From Trichoplax sp. H2 (Eukaryota > Placozoa > Uniplacotomia > Trichoplacea), in NCBI GenBank assembly GCA_003344405.1, contig NOWV01000182.1, positions 93,894-157,893 on the forward strand: a stretch of DNA of 64,000 nt. The letters run 5' to 3'. The position numbers and the translations under genes were made by a program. The notes beneath the pieces were generated by a model, which was not told the origin of the DNA, did not search any database, and saw only the letters and a list, made by a program, of their open reading frames with translations. Position 1 is the first letter of the stretch; every line of letters begins with the position of its first letter. Below are positions 34,128 through 46,553 of this stretch, piece by piece.

Positions 34128-36349
34128 CTTGTCCAGACGCTTTTACTTTAGTGAACAAGTGCCTTGATAGATGGACTGACCGTCAATACTAATGTAAGAA
34201 TATTCTCTCTATAATGATCAATTTCTTGGATTTGTTAAAATGATAATCAACCTTGACTTGCTACTTTATAGAATGGAGATTGGTGGACTGTCATCAACGA
34301 AGAGATGAGCAATTGGAAATGCCATACATAGCACTCAAGCTGAGTGATCAGTCATTGAAGCCCTTAATAGTCGTGTAGAGGCTACTCCACTTCTCGTAAT
34401 AATGCACAGAATAGTAATGGCTTGTTCTACTATCGCTGGAATGGATTTGTTCAATGGATCTTCAACGTTTCGTTGCCCTTTTCTTGATCGAGGTGGCCAG
34501 TGTTATGCTGCAAGTTGATTCTATGAGTAAACATCTGATAGTCACGCGCCTCCTACCTTACTGTAGTTTTCGTAGTCATGTCCAAGATGGTGGCGTTCTG
34601 TTATAGCGTAGAAAGCTTCAAAATAAATGAGAAATGTGGATGGCTAGATAGTCACAGTCAATAAGAATCATAATTTACAGTACTCTACTGTATGATGTCC
34701 AATTCTCCACTCAAAACCAGCTAAAATGGCAGTTTTTAGTCTAAATTGATGTTGAAAATTTTGCTCTCTATGCTTGCACAGAACTGGAGCAAGTTAAAAG
34801 CCCTTGACAGTCACGAGTGTATCAAACACTATAGTATACACAGTATGACAATCAATTAAGTAAATATAATCTGCTGTCGCTATGGTAATTCTACCGACTG
34901 GGTGCAGCCAAAGGCAACTTGCAATCAAGTTACAAGAGCTTAAAAGCACCGTAAAAGAAGCTAACAATTATTCTGCAGTCCTAATCCAACTTCTACTCGT
35001 TCTATTTCGTGTACTTGTTTGACTAAGAAGGATAATTCTATTTATTGTGCTGTACTGCAATAATTTAGTAGTCTAGATAGCCATGGTAAGAGAGATTTTC
35101 TTATACCTATTGCTAGGCAGTTAAGCTCGAAACCATGGAGTTCTAGATTACTTCCCGGGAAGTAATCTAGAAGTCTATGCCGAAACTCTACCGTACTTTA
35201 CTTACGAAGGTGCAGAGCTTTAAGGCTAAGAATGCATTCAACGCTACAGCAGGTGCAGTACGATAATCAGAAGAAAGAAGCTATCCAAGCAAGGAACTAC
35301 TGGTTTAATAATTAATGCATCTTCTATTAGGATATAGTTATGATTGCAAAGAGTTATGTCGAAAAACATACAGCATACCAGTCATTGCTATAAAATGACT
35401 GACTAATTTTTCAAAATCGATTAGCAAAATACTGCCGACATGAATTTGGTTTTTAATCAAGATCCAGGATAGAAACTAGCTATATTATCGGTACTCTATA
35501 TAGAAAACAAGTGGTTAACCATTTGCGTGATGATAACTCTAAAATTGCGCTCTCTGTAAACGTCTGAAATAGATCCTGTAGAGCTATGGGGAAGAAAATC
35601 AATTTTTCAACTGTATGTTGATTGTATTTCATATCGAGGCATAGCAGGCGGCATTAACTGTGGGTTTTGTGCTTTCAACACGCGTCTAAAATAGATCCTG
35701 TACAATGCCATCAGCATTGAACAGGAAGGTAGTCCATTTCTTGTCCTATACCGTTGTCATCACAAATTAAATCAGTAGAGTTGCGATGCATGCAAGATAC
35801 AGGTAAAAGTGAAAGACTTTCCTTTTCTCGCAATACGCGATCGACTCCAACTCTCTAGTATTTCAAGATTAATGTTGATTCTGTATTAATGAATTATTCA
35901 TCTTACAAAACACTGCAAATAACTAGCACTACAATAAGTGTTCGTACATAAGTACAGGCAGAAAAGATTTAACATACAGTAATTGTAAAGTACAAGGATA
36001 ATATCGTGCAGTTGGGTTGTTGAAGTAATAAAATACTGTCTTGCAGAATGTGAGTAACAATGATTTAAAAGCTGACGTTGCATCTACAGCATAGCATTGA
36101 TATTAATAAATATATACAAGATGGAAGTAATTTATTATTGAGTGTCAGCAGAATTGATTAAACAAACAATCCTAAGTCAACAAATGCATCAGCAAAAATG
36201 CAAGGTGTGGAATGGTATACCACAAGTTTATCTTTTATACAGTATAGACAGTTATGTTAGAGAACCATCTGCTATATTGGTAAAAATACAATCGTTGGCC
36301 CCTTTCTATCGTCATTTTCATTGAAAATAGAAAATTAGCTTACTCCTCA
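34128..36349. other. Intergenic between the triple-tetraspan paralogues
   Basis: Expected to contain the promoter of gene A and the 3' end of gene B. It holds a 32-bp perfect palindrome at 35141-35172. A related word, TAAAATAGATCCTGTA, recurs (about 35566 and 35686). No gene seen. Confidence 0.5.
35141..35172. repeat. Perfect 32-bp palindrome
   Basis: TTCTAGATTACTTCCC is followed immediately by its exact reverse complement with no spacer. Pairing stops at the next base on each side. It could extrude as a cruciform or be a footprint of double-strand-break repair. Confidence 0.97.
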
Positions 36350-37765
36350 CTACAGTAAACCCTTCCTAACTTCAGATGCAGCATCTGCTTCTTCCGTTAA
36401 GACATCTTTAGTGACTTCGTTACCGTAGATATAGACGCTGTACAATGTAGCAAAAAGACAGAATAATGACACCCCGATGTTGACTAGATCAATAATCATA
36501 AAGGCAGGCGATTTATGTGGCGATTTATCGATCAATATCCACAAGAGCAACTGATGGATGGATAGAACAAAGTTGGCTGCTAGACAAAAGCTACTCATGC
36601 TGCACAGAACTAAATAACAACTGTGAATTGAAACATTTTTTCTTTTCAATATATTTCCTGCAGTTCTACCGGCAGCAATCAAAAAATAGGATGTTAAGCT
36701 AGTAAAAAGTACAAAAGGTGCAGCATGCAAGAGTATTGCCGTTAGAAAGGTAATCGCGATAAAGATACAACCACAGAGCGTTAATATGAAGCACAAGACA
36801 AATTGTTTGGTTTTCAATGCTTGGCTATAACCCTGCCAAGGTTCACCATTTTTCACCGGATCATACTTATGCATCCCTAATCGACTTCCAATAATTACTT
36901 CTACAGAAACCGATAAGAAAAATCCAGCTATACTTGATATAGCTGTAAATGCAAATATCACCAACGAGGTTGCTGTATTCCACCGAGAATATTCCTTTGC
37001 ATGAACAATAAATATAACGTTACACATAACCGATACCCAACAGCCACATCCTCCAGCACGACTGAAAGTGAGAAACCATATACCAGCATCGGGTAATTGT
37101 AACTTAGATGTGATGATGCCTAGTATGCCCGCAGTCAATAGACAAGTACCAGCTAGGATAAATAACATGGGGAAAACACTATTTTCGCCAAACAAACCAA
37201 CGATACTACTGACTAATAGCGTAATACTGGCAATGACTTGGCCCTGGCCTACACTACCATAATATTGATTTGAACCTGTACAACAAAATTCATCTGTCCA
37301 GTAATATCGTACCCAGCCACTGCATCTTTCATAATCATTGCACGCAGACAACGATTTATAATACCTATTGACGCTTAAACAAGATAATCCACTAATACCT
37401 AAAGCGGTAGCAATATTGACAATAAAGAGGATGCATTGCGGAGCAGTATTAAAATAATTGTTGCTAATAAAGATATAACAGTATGTTATAATATTAACGG
37501 TCGATAGGGCTATACTCCATACCGACAACGCCATGATAGAAGCTAAAAGAGTAGCATTCGGCTTTTGATTATAAGTTAGTAAAGCTGTTATTACGGAAAA
37601 GATGGAGATAGCTGGTAGTACAGGCGTAGTAAATGTCATAGCACTGATCGTCCCATTACTTGGATGAACACCAATAACAAAGAAGGATAAAGAGCCAGAA
37701 AGAAAGCTAATAGCCCCTAAAATTGCTAAGATAACAAATACTTTCTCCATTGACGCGTAGATCAA
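36350..37765 (-). CDS. Triple-tetraspan (MS4A-like) membrane protein B
   Basis: Single-exon paralogue of the gene at 32712-34127. The frame has 471 codons from the ATG at 37765; alignment with paralogue A favours the second ATG at 37750 (MEKVFVILAILG), giving 466 residues. The same twelve hydrophobic segments and both diagnostic loops are kept: VRYYWTDEFCCTG after block 1, and GSRLGMHKYDPVKNGEPWQGY between blocks 2 and 3. AAGRTAGNILKRK in block 3 matches ASGRTAANILRKK of A. The N-terminal block has Asn-linked glycosylation sequons in loops (for example NGT and NAT). The C-terminus ends SEVRKGLL. Its position next to A on the same strand fits tandem duplication, but divergence is large, so the event is old. 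Function unknown. Confidence 0.85.
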   Translation of the reverse strand: MIYASMEKVFVILAILGAISFLSGSLSFFVIGVHPSNGTISAMTFTTPVLPAISIFSVITALLTYNQKPNATLLASIMALSVWSIALSTVNIITYCYIFISNNYFNTAPQCILFIVNIATALGISGLSCLSVNRYYKSLSACNDYERCSGWVRYYWTDEFCCTGSNQYYGSVGQGQVIASITLLVSSIVGLFGENSVFPMLFILAGTCLLTAGILGIITSKLQLPDAGIWFLTFSRAGGCGCWVSVMCNVIFIVHAKEYSRWNTATSLVIFAFTAISSIAGFFLSVSVEVIIGSRLGMHKYDPVKNGEPWQGYSQALKTKQFVLCFILTLCGCIFIAITFLTAILLHAAPFVLFTSLTSYFLIAAGRTAGNILKRKNVSIHSCYLVLCSMSSFCLAANFVLSIHQLLLWILIDKSPHKSPAFMIIDLVNIGVSLFCLFATLYSVYIYGNEVTKDVLTEEADAASEVRKGLL

Positions 37766-38930
37766 ATTTTAAAGATGGAAAGTGTGATTCACCAACCAGT
37801 GGTTAGTCTACCAGTAACAGTAATCAGTTTAAAGAGAAAGGTGGCTGTGATCCAATACCTACATCGGACTGCTCCTTAGACCAACAGTGCGTGTATGCTA
37901 TTAATTAATGTGATGTAGTCCGTACGTTTTCTATTTGCGTTTTACACTCGTTGTTTGTACCCAGAGGTCCTTGACTATAGCTCGCTCTTGAGTATTGACT
38001 ATTCAGGAAATCTGCTCCAGGTTTACCGCTAGCAGCCCAATTGATAATTTGACGTCATGGGCTAAGAATAGCGCGAGATGGCTTTAGTATTGATGACTGG
38101 TTGTATACAGTTTCCACCATGGATTTAGCAAAGAGAACCTTATTGTACAAGAGCACCCCTATCTACTGCTCCGCTATCGCAAAACTAAATCAATAAGCAG
38201 CATCAATCATGTCAATCATAACTCGCCGAGAGGTGAGAACTGAAAGTTTTCTACTGTATTTGGGTATTTATCTGTTTTGTCTATAATAAGCCTTATTATT
38301 TTAGTGATCCAATCCTAATGCTGTATGGAAAATGAATCTTTTTTTTTCTCTTTGTTTACTGTCCCTCTTTCTTAATAGTTAATTGAATTATTCCATAATT
38401 TAATGTAGCGGTCAAAGTGAGATGAGTCACGTAAAAAGAGTGGCGACTGGAAATGATCGTTCCGTATACTAAACATAGAGAAGGCAATTATTTTGCTGGT
38501 GATTTGTACTGCACTTATGCAAAATGAGTAATTTTGTACAGTATAATGGTGAATGATACTATTAGCTATCCATGATTGAAAATGTACTATAACTAGTCAT
38601 TGAATCATGGTCTTTTCCTGATCGAGATACAAGAAAGGGGACTATGCAATACCATCCATGATTCTAGTTTGAAAGGTGTAGAACTCTTTATTGTAGTGTA
38701 TACTGCAGACCTGTGCATGAGCTAACCCAAGATCATGATCGCCTTTTAACTGAAGTTCTACTGAACCGAGATAGTTGTACCGTTGCAATTCAAGTCTTTG
38801 ATGATACAGCAAATTGGCCTGTAAAAAAGGTGGTCTAAGGAAGCCATTTCTGGTACTGTATGTCACTGCATCTGATGGAGGTACAGGAATTTTTCTTTCT
38901 ACTAGTGTTGTCCGGCCAAGCATTATAACT
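37766..38930. other. Intergenic upstream of paralogue B
   Basis: Should contain the promoter of paralogue B. A minus-strand frame of 109 codons at 38642-38971 overlaps the start of the GTAC-rich field; it has a plausible composition but no recognisable domain, so I do not call it a gene. Confidence 0.4.
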
Positions 38931-38934
38931 GTGC

Positions 38935-39860
38935 AGTTTTCAGTACAGTAGTGTACAGTATAGTAGACCATGCAAAATATGCAAATGATTTCTGATCTTT
39001 GCTTACCTCTCTCGGCTGATACTTGGACTAATATACAGTACTGTACAGTACAACGATGATATTATTTTTTTTACAACTTTGTCCATTTCAGCTCATTTTC
39101 AACGCGCAAGATGAAGATATACTGTCGTGTATATTACGCAACACGTATATTATATCTTATACAACCAAATGGCTCATTTTCAAATATCTATTCATCGAAA
39201 ATTATACTAAGATATTCAAAATGGTTGCATAACGCATTAGTCAATGTATCACCTGAGGGGAGGTGCAAAAAGATTTGTGGAGATATTTTCGGATGATGTC
39301 CCAACACCCTACAGTACTACTGTATACTGTACACTGTACAGTACAGTACTGTACACTGTAATCACAGGCCTGTCGACTATCATTCTTCCGTACTTACAGT
39401 ACAGTGTACAGTAAGGTGACAGCAGTCCAGACCATAAAATCCATCTTATGGTTTCATCCTATCATTTTATTCATGTTTCTCATTTCTGTCATCATTCCAG
39501 GATTTCTATCAAAACATAAAACCTCGCCATACTGAAACCGCGATTTGATCCGTTGATTTACAGGAACTGTACACTATTCTGTACCTCTAAAAACGTACAG
39601 TACACTATAGTATGAGAGCGTACAGTACGGTCCGGTCCGATCCGGTACGGTACCATAAAATCGCGCAACGAACATGGTTAAGAGTAGTATTAGTCTTACT
39701 ATAGAAGTCCCTGACTGTATGGTATGATACTGTACCTGTCTGGTACAGACTCATACAAGGTCTCTCGTACAGATTCTGTACTGTACAGTACAGTGTACAG
39801 TGTACAGTGTACAGTACAGGTTATGGGGCCCAGCCGGTACCAGTACCAGTACCAGTACAA
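38935..39860. repeat. Second GTAC-palindrome field
   Basis: Dense overlapping words ACTGTACAGT, GTACAGTGTAC and TGTACACTGTAC, concentrated at 38935-39060, 39300-39420 and 39560-39810. The field ends with a GGTACGGTACC/CCGGTCCGATCCGG cluster (about 39630-39655) and a (CAGTAC)n run of about four units near 39835-39860. It ends less than 100 bp before the PEX16 start codon. No gene seen inside. Confidence 0.85.
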
Positions 39861-39937
39861 GGTCAGCTGATACGGGACACCACATACAGTACAAACGGAA
39901 GGGCGAAAGTTGACACGTTAAAGGTCAATCAACTAAA

Positions 39938-42900
39938 ATGGCGTCTGGAATCCTCCATTTTATCACTGCCAAATGGCAAGAAATTGCTACCAATTACAGG
40001 GATTTAATCATTAAAGATCCTGAAATAGCTTCGAGAATAGAAGCTATCCTGCGTATGGTCTCCTATCTTATCCAAGGTTATACACGTAAGATAGATACGG
40101 TGTTGAAAAGATTGCAAACGGGAGCAAAATATCTGCTAATAGTACAGAGTCTACGGGGATATACACTACTAAGCTTGCATGCTAAATACGTTGGGTATCG
40201 TCTACACCCGATCACAAGAATGCTATCCACTTGGTTTTTTAATTTTAGACTAGTGTGTAAATAGATGTAGGGTAAAACAATTTCACCCTGTGGATTCCCC
40301 ATTCTACAAGATAGGCCATAGTGTAATGCGATTTCTATGGACCCTTACGCTACAAAAGAGCAGCTCTCAACGAGTAGCAGTGACCACCAAGTGGATTCCA
40401 AGAAAGAGTCCACCTCTCTCGTTATTCTATCCTATATAGTCCTACTAGTAAATTGTACAGACAATATCAATGTGGATAACACGATTGAATAGTGTTGCTA
40501 TTTAATACGCTAATGTGAAATGCTCGTGCTAGTATTCAGCATCGCTATGTGCCAGTACTAGTTCACGCAATTTCAGCCCCTTGTGTCTTGGTAGGAATGC
40601 TCGTCATGACAACCATCACGACTAAAACGATGTGATAGCGTTCATGTATACCATCTGATCTAGCCTAGAATAGCAATCCTATCCTACTAGTATCCTACGA
40701 ATACTTTAAGAGATACAATTTGAAGGATAGTATACTGTACAGTACTGTACTATGCATGATTGCTAGATCAAGGGTACAAGTACTTTTGCAGCGAATGGCG
40801 ACGAGTTTGCTAAAACCTGTAATACTGTACTTATGTCGTTCCACACTCAATTGTCTAACTATGACTTTCTATCCTGTAGGCAAATTTCCTTTTTCTCAAG
40901 AAATATCAGAATTAGGTAAGTCAGGAAGCTGTAGCGCACTTCAATCCCACATCTCCCTCTGAAACTGTACATATTATAAAGAGATCTATTTGTCTTGTTA
41001 CTCATCATGTATGTTAAACGCATACCTGCTATATCGATTATCCTCTGTAAACTGTATTTTACAGTAATTATTAATTAATTTTCAGGATAAGAATTCATAT
41101 AATCTTAGTTCCGTTTTATCCATTTCTTGAATAAATATCTAATCGAATATATGCATTTCATTGGACAACAGTTTATACTGCATCTAATCTGTTGACGTTA
41201 ACCAACGACGAAATCTATAGACATGCCAGGAAATTAGCCAATGTTTCGGTAAGATAAAACAGCAGGAATAGACCTAGAAAATTATGTCGTATGAACATAC
41301 TGTAATCGACTAGCATAATATGCTTAGGTCTGATACTATTAGCAGTTCTTTCATTCATCACTCAAAATACCAGTACTAACCACTTCAGGATAACAACTAT
41401 GACATCCAACATCAATACTTCCTCATAGAAAAGAATTGCCATCATAGTAACCATGAAGGCATACTGTTGTATAATTAATTATTATTTATATAGCGATACT
41501 CCCCTGAAAGGTACATCATGGAAACCTAGTTGATAATATGAACTAATCTTGTGCTAATTCAGTATTAAAAAGGTGATCGTAATGACCAATAAAATGCTAT
41601 GCTGTAGACTATTGCATAGGTTGCACTATGCGTAGGCTGTTATTACTGTATGTACTAGATGCTATCGTACGCGGACATAACAATTGTGTAAATTCCCTAA
41701 TCCATCTTGTAAAACAAGTAGTATTGATTTCAGCTATCAATAGAACAGTATGAGTAGTTACTGCAATGACTCTTATACCATTATTAGCAACTATATTTTC
41801 CAATGCAAACTCTTTTCTTTCGCTATAGTCTGCATCTGTAATAAAGATCAAAAGATGGCTCACAGTAGTTGAATACGTTGAAGTATTTATTGAAGTTGGA
41901 TCGGCTCGTCTTCTCGGCGACTTTGGACGCTGGGTGGTAGTATTAATGGTACAAATTTTAAAGTAAGTCATTGTAATACTTATTACCATCCAATATGAAA
42001 CCGGTATACTGTAGTTTTAATTTGGAAACACTCAACACCAAGTAATATTCACTTTATCAAAAAGAGCCGCAATGAGATTGGTCTTAGTTTTCAAGCACAA
42101 AGATGGTATCCAATGTCGACCAACGATTGCACCCATGAAAAGAGATTCTAAAACTTTATCCGAGATGAACAACAAACAAAATATGAAAAATGATCCAACT
42201 GCCCAGGAACTGCCAGTATGGAAAGGAGAAAGATCCGGGCGATTCGTTCGATCTCTTTCTGCCGGTAGTCAAGCTTAAACTTTGAAATCGAAGATTGTCA
42301 CTTACATTCAGTTACTTTGAACAATTTATACCGTGTAATTGTTGTAATCTTATATTTTCATGCACCAGATCGTCGTCAATACCCTAACTTAGACCAATAT
42401 AAGATGTTTGTCGAACAAGAGCCCACTCCCCTTACGGAAAGGCAAAAGCTAGCGGAACTGTTATATACTGTCCGCCCAGTTCTTCACAGTAAGTATTCAT
42501 CAATAAATCATCGCTACGTTATAACCTAAAGTAGCCTATAGAAGTCACCTCTCAGATGAAAACTCTTATTGTAGTATTAAGCATGTTTACTTTTGGACAA
42601 AACTCCTGGAAACCCTGGCTAATATCCACATTTACGGATCTATCCAGGTATCGTAAAGAGCTTTAGAAAGGTTTCTTACTAATTGTAATAGATCTGCCAT
42701 CCCGCATGAACTAATTTTTACTTTGGAATGAAATTCTTATCTTACAATAATGTCCTAATGTAGTTTAGTGATAGCGGGCGATACTACAAAACGAACTTTT
42801 CAAGAAAGACAAGAAATTTCTCGCCGATATATGGTGTTACTATTATATTTACTGAGATCTCCTTGTTATGACAATTATTCAAGGTAAGTGAGGCAATGAC

Positions 42901-43172
42901 TGTAATAAATTTGATGCATCGGGCATTAAAATTGAACTATTATCTGCTTATGCCGAAATTGTATAGGGAGAAAGTGATAGCCATCCTTGGCTTTTTAAGC
43001 CGTTATATTCCTGGATCATCACTTATAATCGGTATGGTATATTTGTACAATTGCATGTGTTAAGGCTTTATAATATAATACGTATTATTTGCTCTGCCAA
43101 TGTCTTATAGGTCCGTTAATAGAATATTTACCGTATTGGCAGAAAACCTACTCTTATAATTGGACTTCCTAA
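39938..43172 (+). CDS. PEX16: PEX16 (peroxin-16), 10 exons including a 15-nt microexon
   Basis: Peroxisomal membrane protein that recruits PEX3 and membrane proteins to nascent peroxisomes. Exons: 39938-40085, 40901-40915, 41172-41248, 41829-41962, 42065-42264, 42369-42488, 42575-42647, 42764-42883, 42967-43031 and 43111-43172. All ten are in phase with GT..AG introns and give 337 residues (human 336). Conserved blocks in order: WQEIATNYRDL, SYLIQGYT, ISELVYTASNLLTL.ND, WLTVVEYVEVFIEVG..GDFGRW, FKHKDGIQ, KGERSGRFVRSL, LAELLYTVRPVLHILS, NSWKPWLISTFTDLS, LLLYLLRSPCYD and PLIEYLPYWQKTYSYNW. The microexon (40901-40915) supplies part of the ISELVY block, which is otherwise missing. The start AAAATGG at 39938 fits the family. 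Two hydrophobic segments are expected for insertion in the peroxisomal membrane. The identification comes from remembered homology. Confidence 0.94.
40901..40915 (+). other. PEX16 microexon (15 nt)
   Basis: AAATATCAGAATTAG between CCTTTTTCTCAAG and GTAAGT. It enters and leaves in phase 1 and adds five codons; the joined protein reads GYT-QISEL-VYTASNLL, which restores the family block ELSELVYSASNLL. Confidence 0.85.
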
Positions 43173-43620
43173 TTATTATATTATTGTACTTTCTTATTAC
43201 TCATTCCTGATTTTCCTTTTATGTGATTTCTTTAATCGAAATGGCAAATTATCAACTATGGACTCGATGAGTGGATTAAACTGATAGCCCTGTTTATCGA
43301 AAATATTTAAAAGTTGATAACTCTCTGATAAATATTACTTGTATTATCATTCTAAATATGACAAACAGGAACGTCTGATAAAATCAAAGTGCAGCATTAC
43401 CATTTATAACTGTTATATCATGCTTCACTCACATAATCGATGGGCAACACCAGTGATCCTACTAATGAGTAAAAGAATCAAGTTAAGCTGTTCATCTTCT
43501 AAATTTTATTGTAATTTGATGTGTTTTACATCATTTTGTTAATTCTTTTAATTACATCATACAGTAGGAACTGTTTCATCTACATTTAATGTCAATATAT
43601 AATTTGTCGTAGGCCTACAT
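43173..43620. other. PEX16 3' flank
   Basis: Contains the PEX16 3' UTR. A 67-codon frame at 43339-43542 is not recognised. No polyadenylation signal is clear close to the stop. Confidence 0.4.
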
Positions 43621-45529
43621 CTATTGTACAGCACAGTAAAATGTAAGCCTGTAGGGCAACGACAGCACTTGAACTTATTTGCTTATTATTTCGAGTATAC
43701 TTTTGAAATAAATGATGTGCAACAAATGAAAATTACTTGTATACCACTCATCTGGCGATCGTGAACTGGAAAAAATTAAAAGTATGCTCATAACCGATAC
43801 GCAATGGCTATCGCTAAAACCCGTTAAATTATCGAAGTCATATATAAATAAATTAATATGATTTTAACCTTTGATACTTGACTGAATCATGTCAAAGAAA
43901 TTGACAATAATTACGCTAGTTTCAATCGCCTTCCTTTCATTAAAAATTATTACCGATGAACATTAGTCAACTTTACTTTATACAACCTGTACCTTCCTTA
44001 CCTTGTACGATAAATTTGCAGACTTATCAAGACTAAGGATTTAATACTATTATGACCCGATTTCATATTAATATCTATAATGTCTCAACGAATCTAGATT
44101 GCCTTGCCTAATAGAGGCCGATCTAAAAATTCATTCAATTCCCCATTTCTTTGTAAAACTGTTACGAAGTAGAAATTTTCTAATTGGTTTACTATGTTGG
44201 ACTCGTAGTTATGATTCGTATAGTGAACTCTTATTCTTATTACAAGAAAATCTTACAAAAAAAGATCGTGACAAACAATCCAAGGAGCAACAATAGGAAT
44301 ATTTTTATTTAAATTATAATTGAATGCTACTTAATTATAACAATACAATTTTCTTCAATAATCAGCATTGATGAATGTGTAGTACTGAGCTAATAATAAA
44401 TGAAGCTGATAATTAAAAAATGATGCATTGTAATGTAACGTTTGATTCTGATTTTGGGGCCAATAAATACTTAATAGTATGGAAGAGATATATTTCCTAT
44501 TTATAAACTTGTACCTATCGATACCTTCTATAGCGTATTTACTGAAGAACAAATTCAAAATTAATAGGCAATCATTATAGCTATGCGTTGTGGGTATAAA
44601 ATCGATTAACTACTAACTTCTACCGTATCTAGCTCTATTTTATGCTTTAAATTGAAATTAATTTCAAGCTCTCCAAAACATAATTCTGTACGTGAATTGT
44701 TATCAATCGATTTTCTAGTAAGTATTACAGGCCAAAGACAAGTAGAAACTAGCAAGTTACTGTAATGAAAATCGTATCTTAGAGCACAATTAAACTCTGA
44801 TAACTACATGTCGAAAGATTGAAATTATCTTCGAGCTAATTAAGCCTCATAGCCGTTACTAACAGTATTTGATACTTTACTTTTTTAATTAATAAAGTTT
44901 AGCTAATCTTTAATCGGTATAAGCCTGATTAACAAATGATCAGACACATAATTTTAATTGTAGCCCTTCTTTCTCCTTAAAGTTTTTTGCAATCCTTTCT
45001 CATTTCATTCATTCTCTACGTCTAAAAATAATTTCAAATTAAAAAAGGATTAAATGCCCAATTGATCCATGTATTCTATTCTCTTTAATAGTAAACGGCA
45101 TGCGTTATAAAAATTGGCAATAATTTAACATTACCTACCGATATTGTAAAAGAGTAACAACAAGAAGCAATCCAATTAACCCTTACCTAACGTTATAATT
45201 ATAATTTTACAATTGCTTCCCATTTTTCAGTGTAGCATTAGCAATACCTCCTACCAATGAATAACAATGGATAAATGATAACATAGTAGCAAAGAGAAAA
45301 TTGTTTAATTAAGCATAGCAAACTGATTTGAAAACACTACTACCAGATGTTACAGCGGTTAAATTCAAAGCATTAATTTCACTCGGGATAATTACAACAC
45401 GGCTTAGGTTACAAGAGTAAAATTAGAAAATTTTCTTTAATTGTTAAATGTATTTCCAGAATTAATTTAATCAAGAAACGTTAGATTACAGTCGAGTATT
45501 AACAAGTTCAATCAATGTATAGCCAAATA

Positions 45530-45593
45530 AGCATATTTAATCGCATCGATCTTTTGCAATAGATATAGATTAAAAGTATCCAACTCATCGACT
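45530..45593 (+). promoter_or_regulatory. Proximal block conserved before each GPCR copy
   Basis: AAGCATATTTAATCGCATCG, then ATCTTTTGCAATA.AT.TAGATTAAAA and ATCCAACTC immediately precede the ATG. Equivalent blocks lie before 49182, 52219, 55663 and (more diverged) 60316. It probably spans the core promoter and 5' UTR; in the 52219 copy it has been read through by a longer open frame. Confidence 0.55.
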
Positions 45594-46553
45594 ATGTTTA
45601 ATAATGCTACTATTACACACCCGCTAGGAAATCCTGCTATTTTAGTCGTACAGTTTTGCGTTATTACATTGGCATTGGTTAGTAATATCGTTCTGGTAAT
45701 AATCGTGGCGTTCTCTAAAAATTTACACGATTTATCTTATAACTTTATTATTAATGTATCTATATCCGATATTATTTCATCAATAACTCAGTATGTATAT
45801 GCTATTACGACAATCTCAACCGTTTCAATGTCTAGACCTGTAGGTGTTGTTGTATGTCCAATAGCATATGGACTTACGGTTACATCGATCAATACCTCTA
45901 TTGCAAGTTTAACGATGATAAGTATCTATCGATTTAAAATCGTTACTTGTCCGTTAACATTTCGAGATACAACTATTTTTAAACATTGTACTAAGTTTAT
46001 TATACTGTCTTGGCTTATAAGCGTCGTATTCGCTATCCCTGCTTTCCTAATTGGAACTTATAATTCAGTAATGAAAAGCTGCGACTTTGGCTTTCCCTAT
46101 GGTAACATCTTCAACGTTGTCTATTTTTCGATTACCTTGCTATTCGTGTACTTGATTCCAGGAATAATAATGTTAAGGAATTATAGACATATCGCAATCA
46201 GTTTGTCTTCTCAAATATCTGATAATACTACTATATCTCATGACCGCGAAGCTTCTATTAATCGTACACGGAGCGTTATTCGAGTTTTTATTATCGCAAC
46301 ACTGGCACAAACATTACTGACATTGCCCTATATTATAACTATCTTGACTTATTCAATACTCAATCAAAGTCAATTTCAACTACTCTTTAACAATACCCAA
46401 TTTTTTGTAGTCATCTTGTTATCGTTTACGAGTAATTCCGTATCTTACTTAGTAAATCCATTTATGTTCTTGATTTTCGATAAAAATGTAAAAACGTCTA
46501 TGTATGACTTATGTTTTCGAATTCGTGATAGACGTAGTAATACGAAATCATGA
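45594..46553 (+). CDS. Rhodopsin-like (class A) GPCR, array copy 1, intact
   Basis: 319 residues, one exon, seven hydrophobic segments. N-terminal sequon NAT. Recognisable class-A anchors: Asn in TM1 (VSNIVLV), Asp in TM2 (NVSISDII), Cys before TM3 (GVVVC) paired with Cys in the second extracellular loop (KSCDFGFP), Arg ending TM3 (SIYRFKIV), Trp in TM4 (ILSWL), Pro in TM5 (YLIPGIIML), Pro in TM6 (LLTLPY) and NP in TM7 (YLVNPFMF). The DRY motif is reduced to YRF and NPxxY to NPFMF, so activation-switch residues deviate. The cytosolic tail is short, DRRSNTKS, without an obvious palmitoylation Cys. Ligand unknown; the family looks lineage-expanded. Found with four sister copies at 3-4.7-kb spacing. 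Confidence 0.92.
   Translation: MFNNATITHPLGNPAILVVQFCVITLALVSNIVLVIIVAFSKNLHDLSYNFIINVSISDIISSITQYVYAITTISTVSMSRPVGVVVCPIAYGLTVTSINTSIASLTMISIYRFKIVTCPLTFRDTTIFKHCTKFIILSWLISVVFAIPAFLIGTYNSVMKSCDFGFPYGNIFNVVYFSITLLFVYLIPGIIMLRNYRHIAISLSSQISDNTTISHDREASINRTRSVIRVFIIATLAQTLLTLPYIITILTYSILNQSQFQLLFNNTQFFVVILLSFTSNSVSYLVNPFMFLIFDKNVKTSMYDLCFRIRDRRSNTKS

Noticed and set aside
41494-41747. A 17-nt candidate microexon (41494-41510) plus an exon at 41636-41747 within PEX16, reading RLLLLYVLDAIV
   Set aside because: They fit phase locally, but the following exon could not be joined. The exon at 41829-41962 fits phase on both sides and matches the family far better (VEYVEVFIEVG, FGRW).
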